Shown: positions 36,525 to 46,525 of the stretch, piece after piece
Layout of the letters: every line of letters starts with the position of its first letter
How positions within the stretch are numbered: position 1 is the first letter of the stretch
Source: Oscillatoria sp. FACHB-1407
GTDB taxonomy: Bacteria; Cyanobacteriota; Cyanobacteriia; Elainellales; Elainellaceae
Assembly: GCF_014697545.1 (NCBI RefSeq)
Contig: NZ_JACJSA010000024.1
Coordinates: 62,001 to 126,000, forward strand
Length of the DNA: 64,000 nt
Reading direction: 5' to 3'
Position numbers and translations under genes: made by a program
The notes under the pieces: model-generated
The model's database searches: none
Told to the model about the DNA's origin: nothing
Seen by the model: only the letters and a program-made list of their open reading frames with translations

Positions 36525-38534
36525 ATGACTAACTCCTCGTCACAAGCATCGCGCAAAGCTCTAGTTTTAAAGCACTCTTTCTCACCCTTTAGTACTCAGT
36601 TGGTGAAGTCTGGTTATGTTAACAACGACCAGATGCAACAAGCTTTAGTTGAGAGCCGGAAATCAGGCAGACCCTTGCTTGAAGTTCTTGAGAACATTAC
36701 TGGTCTGCCACTCCCCCCAGAGTTGGTGCGCCAGTACAAGAAGCAACAGCTATTTGAGTTAAAGATTCTTTACGGGGTTGAATCCCTTGATCCTGAGATC
36801 AGCCAGATCGCTACATCACAAGTCAGTACATTAATTGACACGCTGATCCCAGTCGATGTTTGTCGTCGCTATCGTTTGGTGCCGCTTTCTAAAACTGAAC
36901 AGGAGCCATTTTCAGTCCTGGTAGCCATGGTTGATCCAGATAACCTGGATGCTCAGGATGACCTCAATCGTATCCTGCGCCCTCAAGGACTGGCACTCCA
37001 GCGCATGGTCATTACCGCTGAAGATTACCAGCGAATTATCTCTCAATATCTCGATGATCAGGTTGAGCGGCAGAAACAGCTTGAGCTGCAATCGAAGGTT
37101 GACGTTAAAGCAGACTTAGAGGGGTTAGAGTATCTTGACCTGGAAGAAGTATCTGACGATGCAGATGCCAACCTGGACGTTGCACTGGCAGATGCGGAAG
37201 CGGCTCCTGTCATTGCTCTGGTCAATAAAATTCTGGTCAAAGCTCTCCAGGAGGGTGTTTCAGACATTCACATTGAGCCTCAAGAGGAATACCTGCGAAT
37301 CCGCTTTCGCAAGGATGGTGTGTTGAGAGAGGCATTTGAACCACTACCTAAGAAAATTATCCCTGCGGTCACGGCTCGCTTTAAGGTGATTGCCGACCTG
37401 GATATTGCAGAACGCCGGATGCCACAAGACGGTCGGATTCGCCGGATTTTTGATGGACGGAAAATCGATTTCCGGGTCAACACCTTACCTAGCCGCTATG
37501 GCGAGAAAGTCGTTTTACGGATTCTTGATAACTCTGCGACTCAATTGGGGTTAGATAAGCTCATCACTGACCCAGACACTTTGCAGATCGTGCAAGATAT
37601 GGTGGCTCGACCCTTTGGACTCATTCTGGTTACTGGACCAACGGGTTCTGGTAAAACGACAACGCTTTACTCGGCTCTGGCAGAACGAAACGACCCTGGG
37701 GTCAACATCAGTACGGCTGAAGACCCGATTGAATACACCTTACCCGGTTTAACCCAGGTACAGGTAATTCGTGAGAAGGGCATGGATTTTGCCTCCATTC
37801 TGAGAGCCTTCCTACGACAAGACCCGGATGTGATTCTGGTGGGTGAGACTCGCGACAAGGAAACTGCCAAAACCGCGATCGAAGCTGCTTTAACCGGACA
37901 CCTGGTTTTGACGACACTGCACACTAATGATGCCGCCAGTGCGATCGCCCGTTTAGATGAAATGGGGATTGAGCCGTTCATGGTGTCGAGTTCTTTAATC
38001 GGTGTATTAGCACAGCGTCTCATGCGACGGGTCTGTTCTGAATGCCGCATCCCCTACACTCCTGCCCACGAAGACTTAGCCCGATTTGGGTTGTCTGCCT
38101 CTAGAGAGTCAGATGTTATTTTCTATAAAGCCAACTCACTCCAACCTGACGAAATTCAAGCGGCAAAAGCCAAGAACATGTTGTGTTCAACCTGCAAAGG
38201 AATTGGCTATAAAGGTCGTTGTGGTGTGTACGAAGTCATGCGGGTGACAGAGCGCATTCAGACATTGATTACCGAAGGTGCTCCTACAGAGCGCATTAAA
38301 GAGGTTGCCGTTGAGGAAGGGATGAAGACGTTGCTGGCGTACAGCTTGAACCTGGTGCGTCAGGGATCAACCACTCTGGAGGAAGTAGAACGGGTTACGT
38401 TCACAGACACCGGACTGGAAGCTGAATTAAAAGCAAAACGCAAGAGCTCTCTGACCTGCAATACCTGTGGAGCTGAGTTAAAACAGGAGTGGCTCGACTG
38501 TCCCTATTGCACCACGCCTCGCTTCCAGGATTAA
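36525..38534 (+). CDS. pilB: Type IV pilus assembly ATPase PilB
   Basis: 669 residues: the extension motor of the type IV pilus. An N-terminal MshEN-like domain (about 15-190) precedes the secretion-ATPase core with Walker A GPTGSGKTTT, the Asp box (ISTAEDPIEYTLPG), Walker B (RQDPDVILVGETRD) and the His box (HLVLTTLHTNDA). A tetracysteine zinc site (CSEC...CSTCKGIGYKGRCG) follows. The far C terminus adds a second zinc ribbon (CNTCGAELKQEWLDCPYC), a feature I recall from cyanobacterial PilB. First gene of pilB-pilT-pilC. Confidence 0.96.
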   Translation: MTNSSSQASRKALVLKHSFSPFSTQLVKSGYVNNDQMQQALVESRKSGRPLLEVLENITGLPLPPELVRQYKKQQLFELKILYGVESLDPEISQIATSQVSTLIDTLIPVDVCRRYRLVPLSKTEQEPFSVLVAMVDPDNLDAQDDLNRILRPQGLALQRMVITAEDYQRIISQYLDDQVERQKQLELQSKVDVKADLEGLEYLDLEEVSDDADANLDVALADAEAAPVIALVNKILVKALQEGVSDIHIEPQEEYLRIRFRKDGVLREAFEPLPKKIIPAVTARFKVIADLDIAERRMPQDGRIRRIFDGRKIDFRVNTLPSRYGEKVVLRILDNSATQLGLDKLITDPDTLQIVQDMVARPFGLILVTGPTGSGKTTTLYSALAERNDPGVNISTAEDPIEYTLPGLTQVQVIREKGMDFASILRAFLRQDPDVILVGETRDKETAKTAIEAALTGHLVLTTLHTNDAASAIARLDEMGIEPFMVSSSLIGVLAQRLMRRVCSECRIPYTPAHEDLARFGLSASRESDVIFYKANSLQPDEIQAAKAKNMLCSTCKGIGYKGRCGVYEVMRVTERIQTLITEGAPTERIKEVAVEEGMKTLLAYSLNLVRQGSTTLEEVERVTFTDTGLEAELKAKRKSSLTCNTCGAELKQEWLDCPYCTTPRFQD

Positions 38535-38629
38535 GGCTTCCCATCCTAATCTGCATATCTAAATTAATAAGTTGAATCTGGTTCAAATTTTGACACTTGC
38601 ACTGCTGACTTTGGCTAAGGAGAAGCAAC

Positions 38630-39754
38630 ATGGAATTGATGATTGAAGACCTGATGGAGCAGCTGATCGAGATGGGCGGCTCTGATATGCACCTGTCTGC
38701 GGGGTTACCTCCCTACTTTCGACTCAGCGGTCACTTGACTCCGATTGGGGATGAGCCAATGACAGCAGAGCAATGTCAGCGTCTCATCTTCAGTATGCTG
38801 AACAACACTCAGCGTAAAAACCTGGAACAAAACTGGGAGCTAGACTGCTCCTATGGGGTGAAGGGTTTGGCTCGATTCCGGGTCAACGTTTACAAGGATC
38901 GAGGCACCTATGCGGCTTGCTTACGGGCACTCAGTTCCAAAATTCCTAGTTTCGATAAATTAGGACTGCCTGATGTGGTGCGAGAGATGTCAGAAAAGCC
39001 CAGGGGGTTAATCCTGGTGACGGGTCCCACCGGATCTGGGAAAACGACCACACTGGCAGCCATGATCGACTTGATCAATCGGACACGGGCGGAGCATATT
39101 CTGACCATCGAAGATCCGATTGAGTTTGTCTACGAACCCATTAAGAGTCTGATTCACCAACGGCAACTCGGGGAAGACACCAAGAGTTTTGCCAACGCTT
39201 TGAAAGCTGCTTTACGGGAAGACCCCGATATCATTCTGGTGGGTGAAATGCGGGACTTGGAAACCATTTCGTTGGCAATCTCAGCGGCAGAAACAGGTCA
39301 CTTGGTGTTTGGTACATTGCACACCAGTTCTGCGTCTCAAACCGTTGACCGGATGATCGACGTGTTTCCCTCGGAACGGCAACAACAGGTGAGGGTACAG
39401 CTCTCCAACTCGCTGGTAGCCGTATTTAGCCAAACGCTGGTTCAACGCAAGAATCCTAAACCGGGTGAGTTTGGTCGGGTCATGGCGCAAGAAATCATGG
39501 TGATCACTCCGGCGATCGCCAACCTGATTCGAGAAGGCAAAACCTCCCAAATCTACTCTGCTATTCAGACGGGGGGTAAGTTGGGAATGGTAACTCTGGA
39601 GAAAGTGCTGGCTGATCTCTACAAATCAGGGGCAATTTCCTTTGAGTCAGCCATGGCTAAAACGTCTCGTCCAGATGAATTCCAGCGGTTGATTGGCGGT
39701 GTTGGACCCGCACCCACTGGAGCGCGTCCCGGTGCTGGGACTGCTGCTCGTTAA
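38630..39754 (+). CDS. pilT: Type IV pilus retraction ATPase PilT
   Basis: 374 residues: the retraction motor. PilT hallmarks are GSDMHLSAGLPPYFRLSGHL at the start, Walker A GPTGSGKTTTL, Asp box ILTIEDPIEFVYEP, Walker B LREDPDIILVGEMRD, the His box HLVFGTLHT and the AIRNLIREGK-like segment AIANLIREGKTSQIYSAIQTG in its C-terminal part. An AAGGAGAAGCAAC ribosome-binding site precedes the ATG. It is needed for twitching motility, phototaxis and DNA uptake (family knowledge). Confidence 0.96.
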   Translation: MELMIEDLMEQLIEMGGSDMHLSAGLPPYFRLSGHLTPIGDEPMTAEQCQRLIFSMLNNTQRKNLEQNWELDCSYGVKGLARFRVNVYKDRGTYAACLRALSSKIPSFDKLGLPDVVREMSEKPRGLILVTGPTGSGKTTTLAAMIDLINRTRAEHILTIEDPIEFVYEPIKSLIHQRQLGEDTKSFANALKAALREDPDIILVGEMRDLETISLAISAAETGHLVFGTLHTSSASQTVDRMIDVFPSERQQQVRVQLSNSLVAVFSQTLVQRKNPKPGEFGRVMAQEIMVITPAIANLIREGKTSQIYSAIQTGGKLGMVTLEKVLADLYKSGAISFESAMAKTSRPDEFQRLIGGVGPAPTGARPGAGTAAR

Positions 39755-39901
39755 CCCCACACCAGTTGAGTACTTTAATCGCCCGGTTGGGCAACCTACA
39801 TCACATCGCCCCCTGATTTTGAAAACCATTTCACTCAGTCATTGGCAAAAGACTGACTAGTCAACATTCCTGTAACCCCTATCGTCATTGGGACGTGAGC
39901 C

Positions 39902-41137
39902 ATGCCTACCTACGTTGTTAAAGCTCGGGATTCAAAAGGGAACCCCAAACGCCAGAAGATCACTGCTGACACCCCAGCTGAAGCCCGTTCTGCTTTGCGG
40001 GAACAAGGCTTATTTGTACAAGAATTGACCGAAGATCGGGGTCTGTTTGAGAGCATGAACAGCTTCGATCTGAATCAGCTCAAAGACTCCTTAGCCAAAG
40101 TTACGGTCAAAGACAAAGCTATCTTTTCCCGCCAGTTTGCCGTACTGATCAATGCTGGGGTCGCTATGGTGCGCGGATTGGGGATTCTGTCGGATCAGTG
40201 CCCGAATCCAAAACTCCGAAAGGCATTACAAGAAATCAGCTCAGACGTGCAACAGGGTACCAACCTATCCGATGCCATGCGGAAGCACCCTGCTTGCTTT
40301 GACGCACTTTATGTTGCCATGGTACAAGCAGGCGAAGTGGGTGGTGTCTTGGACGAGGTTATGAACCGCCTGTCCAAGCTGCTGGAGGATATGGCTCGTC
40401 TGCAAAACCAGATCAAGTCTGCCATGTCCTACCCCATTGCCGTAGGGACGATCGCCGTTCTAGTGTTTCTGGGCATGACCATGTTTTTGCTGCCCATCTT
40501 CGCCAACATCTTTGAAGAGCTAGACGCAGACTTACCTACCTTCACCCAACTCATGTTGACGATCAGTACCGTTCTCAGAACACCGTTGTATTTCGGTTCG
40601 GCGGTGGTTGTGGTCGTCATTCTGGTCTTTTCCTATCAGCAGTACTACAAAACCAAGGTGGGGCGCGAAACGCTCGATCGCTTCTACCTGAAAATGCCTT
40701 TATTTGGAGATCTGCTGCAAAAAACCGCTACGGCTCGCTTCTGCCGTACCTTTGGTTCGCTGTCTCGTTCTGGGGTGCCTATCCTCACGGCATTAGAAAT
40801 CGTTCGAGATACCGCTGGAAACGTCGTGATTGCTAACGCTGTGGATGAAGCCCGCAAAGAAGTTCAATCGGGTGGCATGATCAGTATCGCTTTACAGAAG
40901 GAGCAAGTCTTCCCGATCATGGCAATTCAGATGATCAATATCGGGGAGGAAACTGGGGAAATCGATACCATGTTAATGAAGGTTGCTGACTTCTATGAAG
41001 ATGAAGTGGAGCAGGCGGTAAAAGCTCTAACCAGCGTCATGGAACCCATTATGATCCTTGTTCTGGGGGGAATGGTTGGCTCCATTCTGGTAGCCATGTA
41101 TCTTCCAATCTTTGCTGTGATGGACGCGATTAAGTAG
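39902..41137 (+). CDS. pilC: Type IV pilus inner-membrane platform protein PilC
   Basis: 411 residues, GspF/PilC family. Two copies of the T2SF domain are visible: the first from FSRQFAVLINAGVAMVRGL and the second from FCRTFGSLSRSGVPILTAL. Transmembrane helices lie near 175-197, 220-240 and 380-405. It anchors the PilB/PilT motors to the pilus base. The N-terminal YVVKARDSKGN strand pattern is typical. It ends the pilB-pilT-pilC unit. Confidence 0.95.
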   Translation: MPTYVVKARDSKGNPKRQKITADTPAEARSALREQGLFVQELTEDRGLFESMNSFDLNQLKDSLAKVTVKDKAIFSRQFAVLINAGVAMVRGLGILSDQCPNPKLRKALQEISSDVQQGTNLSDAMRKHPACFDALYVAMVQAGEVGGVLDEVMNRLSKLLEDMARLQNQIKSAMSYPIAVGTIAVLVFLGMTMFLLPIFANIFEELDADLPTFTQLMLTISTVLRTPLYFGSAVVVVVILVFSYQQYYKTKVGRETLDRFYLKMPLFGDLLQKTATARFCRTFGSLSRSGVPILTALEIVRDTAGNVVIANAVDEARKEVQSGGMISIALQKEQVFPIMAIQMINIGEETGEIDTMLMKVADFYEDEVEQAVKALTSVMEPIMILVLGGMVGSILVAMYLPIFAVMDAIK

Positions 41138-41263
41138 GAAAACCCTGCCACCAATCGTAAACTAGCCCCATCATCATGAGGTAGCCCTGATGTAGGAGAT
41201 GTCGCCATTGTGAGACATCTCCTCAGTTGAAACGATTACCCCTAAAGCACAGCCCGTGATGTT

Positions 41264-41860
41264 ATGTCTTTGAAACAAGCCCGTTATGAGGAGTTGCTGG
41301 CAGAATACAGCAATCATCTAGGGGCGATCGCGCTGCTTAAACAACATCGTCCTTATTTGGAGATGATTCCTAGTATGCGCCGTCCCAGCGAGAGCGTGAT
41401 CCCGATTCCATTGCCCATTATTCGGGTAAGAAATCCCATCTCTTCGGTTGGGTCTGGAGGAGGTGCGGTCGCATCAGGGGAAGTTCTGCGTTTACCCTGT
41501 GATATCTCAATTTTGATGTGTGACCCTGAATGGAAGATTAAAACGGGAGTTGAAATTTTCGTTTTTATCTACCGAGCCCAGGAAGACTTTTCAGATTTGT
41601 TGGGACGGTGGCGACAAACTCAAATTTGGCTTGACAAAGGCTATGAGTGGTTGATGCCACCCCGTTATCAACACATCCTGAGCGAAGGGGCAGATCACAC
41701 TCATCCCCTGTTTGTCGTTTTTCCAGACACCCCCGATCGGATCAAACGCGGACTACGCGGAGCATGCCTGCCATTTGTCATTCAAGACATCCACATGCCT
41801 GAGGAGGTGTCAACCTCCGTGGAATCGCTTCCCCCAGAGGCATTAGGTGCAGAAGATTAA
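41264..41860 (+). CDS. Conserved-looking protein of unknown function downstream of pilC
   Basis: 198 residues; I do not recognise the family. The N terminus is helical (QARYEELLAEYSNHLGAIALLKQH), followed by a Pro/Ile-rich linker and a Gly-rich stretch (SVGSGGGAVASGE). A mixed alpha/beta domain then has LPCDISILMCDPEWKI, VEIFVFIYRAQEDFSDLLGRW and HPLFVVFPDTPDRIKRGLRG. There is no signal or membrane segment. It begins 126 bases after pilC on the same strand and is followed by a terminator, so it may be the last gene of the pilus transcript; a motility role is only suggested by position. Confidence 0.6.
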   Translation: MSLKQARYEELLAEYSNHLGAIALLKQHRPYLEMIPSMRRPSESVIPIPLPIIRVRNPISSVGSGGGAVASGEVLRLPCDISILMCDPEWKIKTGVEIFVFIYRAQEDFSDLLGRWRQTQIWLDKGYEWLMPPRYQHILSEGADHTHPLFVVFPDTPDRIKRGLRGACLPFVIQDIHMPEEVSTSVESLPPEALGAED

Positions 41861-41952
41861 ATATCCCTGATGCCCTGTCTGACAACTCTGGCAGAGCGGT
41901 AGACAATCAATTTATTAATTCACTACATAGACCCATTTCTATAACATTGTGG

Positions 41953-41987
41953 AACTGCCTGAAATTCAAGATTTGAGGCAGTTTTTT
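41953..41987 (+). terminator. Rho-independent terminator after the pil operon
   Basis: An 8-bp stem AACTGCCT / AGGCAGTT with a 15-base loop runs into TTTTTT on the plus strand, about 90 bases after the preceding stop codon. The remaining ~270 bases before the next gene are AT-rich leader/promoter sequence with no gene. Confidence 0.8.
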
Positions 41988-42259
41988 GATCCTGGCGATC
42001 GCGCCAGTTTAGAGCGTGATGTTCTTGACTGAGCCTCGAAGTTAAGGGAGACTAACAATTAACTGAGTGAGAGCCTCAGCCTTCTACAAAGTTTTCTTAC
42101 GTTTTTGAACAAAGTGATTCTAAAAATCTGGATGGATTTAATAGAATCAGAATGTTTGGTTCAGTCGTAAGTTTCTGTCTCAGGTCACATGTTTGGGAAC
42201 GCCTGAACGATTTAGATTGGTGAAAGATTTCCTTAAAGTCTCTTAAAGTTGGTTTAAGA

Positions 42260-42469
42260 ATGGAAACGTTGGAATTTATTATCTATCCAGATGGTCGAGT
42301 ACAAGAAAAAGTCACTGGAATTACAGGATCTTCTTGTGCTGAGGTGACAGCCGCGATTGAAGCGCAACTGGGTCAAGTTTTGACTCAAGAGCCGACCTCT
42401 GAATACTATGCCCAACCGTTACAATATTCTGTTTCAGATACAAATCAGGCCACGTTTAGCCAGTGGTAA
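42260..42469 (+). CDS. DUF2997 small protein
   Basis: 69 residues. METLEFIIYPDGRVQEKVTGITGSSC followed by an AIEAQLGQV helix is the DUF2997 pattern (beta hairpin plus helix, with one conserved Cys in GSSC). In cyanobacteria it is regularly the first gene of a trio with DUF1257 (Ycf35) and a ferredoxin, as here; the next gene starts 53 bases later. Biochemical role unknown. Confidence 0.8.
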   Translation: METLEFIIYPDGRVQEKVTGITGSSCAEVTAAIEAQLGQVLTQEPTSEYYAQPLQYSVSDTNQATFSQW

Positions 42470-42522
42470 CCCTTTTAGTAAAAACAGTTTCTCTCACCTA
42501 GATTGATTACAGTAGGAAGCCC

Positions 42523-42909
42523 ATGTCACACTTTAGCCAAATTAAAACTCAAATTCGTGATTTGACCGCTTTGCAGTCTGCCTTGACGGATGTTGGGGTT
42601 GAGTGGAAATCCGGCCCTCAAGCCGTTAGAGGTTACCGGGGTCAAACCAAAACAGCTGATGTCGCCATTGAGCAAGACAACGGTTACGATGTTGGTTTTA
42701 GCTGGAACGGTCAAGAATACGAATTAGTAGCCGACCTACAGTACTGGAAGCAGCCTCTCACTGTAGAAGGGTTTTTGAACCGTGTGACTCAGCGTTACGC
42801 TTACCACACTGTGGTGAAGACAACGTCTCAGCAAGGGTTTCAGGTAACTGAACAACAGCAACAAGCTGATGGCTCTATCCGCCTGGTGCTTCAACGTTGG
42901 AGTGCGTAG
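42523..42909 (+). CDS. DUF1257 protein (Ycf35 family)
   Basis: 128 residues. MSHFSQIKTQIRDLTALQSALTDVG is the clear Ycf35/DUF1257 start; the YRGQTKTADVAI and YDVGFSWNGQEYELVADLQYW strands and the RVTQRYAYHTVVK helix follow. Plastids of red algae keep this gene as ycf35, so it is an ancient photosynthetic-lineage protein of unknown role. Between the DUF2997 and ferredoxin genes, probably one transcript. Confidence 0.88.
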   Translation: MSHFSQIKTQIRDLTALQSALTDVGVEWKSGPQAVRGYRGQTKTADVAIEQDNGYDVGFSWNGQEYELVADLQYWKQPLTVEGFLNRVTQRYAYHTVVKTTSQQGFQVTEQQQQADGSIRLVLQRWSA

Positions 42910-43037
42910 GGTCATGCATTGAACCCAACGCAATCATGATCGGTTAGAAAAACTATTTTCAGAACTGGGAGGTTTCTCGCTGCTGTTCTAATCAGTGGAT
43001 CGTTAGAAGCCTCCCTGTTAAGTTATTTGGAGGTCCT

Positions 43038-43535
43038 ATGAGTGACTTCACATTTCGCATGAATCCTGAGCAGGAGACTCACCCCCCTGCCAGTCAGAGA
43101 GAAACGGTTGACAGGCAAACTGGGTTGGAACCAGAGCTTGGTGGCTATTGGCGGGATGCACCTGAGCGTACGGGTTTAGAGCCAGAGTTGGGCGGTTTGG
43201 TGCGGCAAAAGGGAGTTTATGTAGATGAGGTGACATGCATCGGGTGTAAACACTGCGCCCACGTTGCTCGTAATACTTTTTATATTGAGCCAGATTATGG
43301 GCGATCGCGGGTGATTCGGCAGGATGCTGACCCCGAAGAGGTGATTCAAGAGGCGATCGACACCTGCCCTGTAGATTGCATTCATTGGGTAGATTACACA
43401 GAACTGAAGCATTTAGAGGAACAACGCAAAGACCAGGTAATTCCTGTTGCCGGTTTTCCAGTGGATCATGCGTTAACAACCATTCAGCAGCGACAACGCC
43501 GATTAAAGCGACAAGCACGCGATCGCCACAGTTAA
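43038..43535 (+). CDS. Ferredoxin-type Fe-S protein of the Ycf35 cluster
   Basis: 165 residues. The core VYVDEVTCIGCKHCAHVARNTF ... DTCPVDCIHWVD supplies CxxCxxC plus a distant CPxxC, a single-cluster ferredoxin fold (residues about 65-130). The N-terminal ~60 residues contain a duplicated nonapeptide TGLEPELGG, once before YWRDAPER and once before LVRQ, seemingly a disordered tail. An electron-transfer role with the two preceding proteins is inferred. GGAGG ribosome-binding site 7 bases before the ATG. Confidence 0.85.
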   Translation: MSDFTFRMNPEQETHPPASQRETVDRQTGLEPELGGYWRDAPERTGLEPELGGLVRQKGVYVDEVTCIGCKHCAHVARNTFYIEPDYGRSRVIRQDADPEEVIQEAIDTCPVDCIHWVDYTELKHLEEQRKDQVIPVAGFPVDHALTTIQQRQRRLKRQARDRHS

Positions 43536-43646
43536 GTCAATTGCCAACGCCCAATAATAGAGAGTTGCCGATTGAAGGATGAAGTCGAAAAGCTGGGGCG
43601 TCAAGACAGCCATGATAGGATGTCGTGCTCCGAACTCAAGTCACAC

Positions 43647-46262
43647 CTACAGCAAGTTCAATGGGTCTACATCAATCGTCAAGCTAACCTCACTGGGACA
43701 CTGTTGCCGCAATGATTGCAAATTGGGTAACCCCTGCAACTGAGCAGTGCGGTATTTCAGCAAAATTTGCCATCGATATCGTCGGGCGACTCGCTCGATC
43801 GCCGCTGGAGCCGGACCCAACAGATCGTAACCCAGCTGAGTTTGATTGAAGCGCAGTTTTTCACCCAGTCGCTCAGCTATGCGGCGCACTAACGCTGGAT
43901 CTACACCGCTTAACCGTAGCAACACCAGATGACCAAAGGGAGGATATCCCAGGGCTGTGCGTTGTTGTTGCTCCGTCTCGATAAAGGAGTCATAGTCATA
44001 GCGTTGCACGGCCTGAACAACCGGATGCTGTGGGGAGTAGGTTTGCAGTAGAACTCGACCGGGTTGGCTCCCTCGTCCGGCTCGACCTGCCACCTGTGTC
44101 AATACCTGAAAGGTGCGCTCACTGGCGCGGTAGTCAGGCAGATGCAACATCCCATCCGCAGCAACCACCCCAACCAGCGTGACCTGAGGCAGATCAATTC
44201 CTTTCGTCAACATCTGAGTACCAACCAGCACATCTGCTTCTCCTCGTGCAAAGCGATCGAGCAGTGCTCGATGGGCTCCTTTAGTGCGGGTTGTGTCACT
44301 ATCAAACCGCAGACAGCGCAACGTAGGAAACTGCTGAGTGATTTCTTGAATGACTCGTTGAGTACCACTGCCAAAATGTTTGAGATAGGGAGATTCACAG
44401 GAGGGGCAGCGATCGGGATGTGCCTGTCTAAAGTTGCAGTAGTGACATCGCAAGAAAGCAGCACTCTCTGCGTGGGGTTGGTGATAGGTCAGCGAGATGT
44501 CGCAATGGGGGCATCCCAACACAAACCCACAACTGCGGCAGGAGACAAAGGTGCTGTGTCCACGTCGGGGAACAAACAAAATCCCCTGTTGTTGCTGGTC
44601 TTGTAGAGTGTGGAGCGCAGTTTGGAGAGCACGGCTGAACATCGAGCGGTTGCCCTCCAGCAACTCCTGTCGCATATCGATAATGTCAATTGGAGGCAGG
44701 GGTCGAGCATGAACTCGCTCTGGCAGTGCGAGGTAGAGAGGTTTGCTCTTTTCAGGAAACGGTGTGACTGTTGGGGGATGGGTATCCGAGGCAGAGATAT
44801 GGCCGACAAAGCCGCCTTGAACCTCAACCCAGGTTTCAATAGATGGGGTTGCAGACCCTAAGATCAGCGGGCAATTTTCTGACGCCGCTCGCCAGTGAGC
44901 CACCGTACGAGCGTGATAGCAGGGAGTAGGTTGGTCTTGCTTGAAGCTGCTGTCATGCTCTTCATCAAGGACAATCAACCCCAGATTGGGCAGCGGAGCA
45001 AAGATGGCAGAACGGGTGCCAATCACCACCTGAGGGGTTCCACTCAGCATCTGTCGCCAGGTGTCATACCGCTCACCCTCAGACAGGGCACTGTGGTAGA
45101 CCATTACCTTGCTGCCAAATCGGGCACGAAAGCGATCGGTCAGTTGAGGAGTGAGTCCAATCTCAGGCACCAAAACCAGAGCCGATTTTCCTTGATTTAG
45201 AATTGGGGCGATCGCCTGGAGATAGACCTCGGTTTTGCCCGATCCAGTCACACCATGCAGCAGCACCACCTGATACCGATCGAGCGACTGAATCTTAACC
45301 AGAGCAGCCTGTTGAGCGGAGGTCAGGGCTTTGGGGTGGCTCCCCAGAATCGAGGCTCCACTTTCCGTCCGCAGCACTTCTCGCTGATAGACCACCACAC
45401 ATCCCTTTTGTTGCAAACCCTTGAGCACCGCAGAGCTAGTCTGGCAGGTTTGCAACAGATCCTGAAGCCACATCTCGCCGCCACGTCGCTTCAACACCTC
45501 CAGCACCTCATGTTGGCGAGGGCTGAGGGCAACCGCAGGTTCAGCCACAAAGGTGACGGCTTGCCGTTGTTTAGGTTTAACCGGAGTCGGTGGCTCCAGA
45601 TAGCTCTCGACCCATCCCCGTTGGAGTAATTCCCGCAAACCTCGGGATGCCCCATTTACCTGCCGTTGCAGATATTGCCACGCATAATCGCCCGTCTTAT
45701 GGGACTGGAGTTGTTCCAGAATCTGTTGTGCCGCTGTAGACAAGTCTGCTGGAGCAGAGTTTGGGCAGGTTGGAGTCAAACGAATCCGACGCTGCGATCG
45801 CCCTAGCAAACCCGGCGGTAACGCTGTTCGCACGACCTGGATCAGGGGAGTGCAGTAATAAGTAGCCGTCTGTTGCAGCAGTGACCAATAGCTGGAGGGG
45901 AAAAAGCCCTGGCAAATGACCTCTTCAACATCTCGCACCGCGCTGGGAGGCAGATCCTCTGGCAGTGCTTCAACCCTGCGAATGGCGATCGCCCCAACTT
46001 GCTGTGCACCAAAGGGAACGCTGAGAATATCCCCTGGCTGAACCTCAATATCAGCAGGCACTCGATAGGTATAAAGCCCTTGCGCCCCCGCACAATCGAC
46101 CAACGTCTCGACCCAGCTACCCCGGGGCGAGCGATCGCCCCCTTCAGCAACAGACAACATTTCGGACGACAAGACTTCTGGCATCGTGACACCGTCAATC
46201 AACGGAGTTTTGGGTGAAATATCTGCGGTCTGAGAGCCGTACTGTGGATCTTGAAACGTCAC
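43647..46262 (-). CDS. priA: Primosomal replication restart helicase PriA
   Basis: About 871 residues from a GTG at 46262 preceded by GTAGGAG; an upstream GTG at 46301 would add 13 residues and cannot be excluded. Helicase motifs are GVTGSGKTEVYLQ (Walker A), LIVLDEEHDSSFKQ (DEEH box) and VLGSATPS. The zinc-binding insert has eight cysteines (CRSCGFVLGCPHCDISLTYH ... RCHYCNFRQAHPDRCPSC). It restarts stalled forks. The N-terminal ~60 residues before WVETLVDC are variable. Longer than E. coli PriA, as usual in cyanobacteria. Confidence 0.93.
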   Translation of the reverse strand: MTFQDPQYGSQTADISPKTPLIDGVTMPEVLSSEMLSVAEGGDRSPRGSWVETLVDCAGAQGLYTYRVPADIEVQPGDILSVPFGAQQVGAIAIRRVEALPEDLPPSAVRDVEEVICQGFFPSSYWSLLQQTATYYCTPLIQVVRTALPPGLLGRSQRRIRLTPTCPNSAPADLSTAAQQILEQLQSHKTGDYAWQYLQRQVNGASRGLRELLQRGWVESYLEPPTPVKPKQRQAVTFVAEPAVALSPRQHEVLEVLKRRGGEMWLQDLLQTCQTSSAVLKGLQQKGCVVVYQREVLRTESGASILGSHPKALTSAQQAALVKIQSLDRYQVVLLHGVTGSGKTEVYLQAIAPILNQGKSALVLVPEIGLTPQLTDRFRARFGSKVMVYHSALSEGERYDTWRQMLSGTPQVVIGTRSAIFAPLPNLGLIVLDEEHDSSFKQDQPTPCYHARTVAHWRAASENCPLILGSATPSIETWVEVQGGFVGHISASDTHPPTVTPFPEKSKPLYLALPERVHARPLPPIDIIDMRQELLEGNRSMFSRALQTALHTLQDQQQQGILFVPRRGHSTFVSCRSCGFVLGCPHCDISLTYHQPHAESAAFLRCHYCNFRQAHPDRCPSCESPYLKHFGSGTQRVIQEITQQFPTLRCLRFDSDTTRTKGAHRALLDRFARGEADVLVGTQMLTKGIDLPQVTLVGVVAADGMLHLPDYRASERTFQVLTQVAGRAGRGSQPGRVLLQTYSPQHPVVQAVQRYDYDSFIETEQQQRTALGYPPFGHLVLLRLSGVDPALVRRIAERLGEKLRFNQTQLGYDLLGPAPAAIERVARRYRWQILLKYRTAQLQGLPNLQSLRQQCPSEVSLTIDVDPLNLL

Positions 46263-46525
46263 AACCACTCCTACATCAAGCAGCGAACAGGGCAGCGACA
46301 CAAGGCCAGTTCTGAACGGGACGAAGCCATATCTTCGCTAATGCGATCGCCCTGCCACATGAATCAATCATAAACCTCTCGACTATAACATTTATCGCTT
46401 ACCGTGTAAAATGACAATTTATGTCATCCCTCGCTCGACCCCTACTTCCTTCTCTCCACTTTCCAGCTAGCGTAGCCAGAGCGTAATTGTTACATTAAGT
46501 AACAGCAGCCAATCCAAATAATCCT

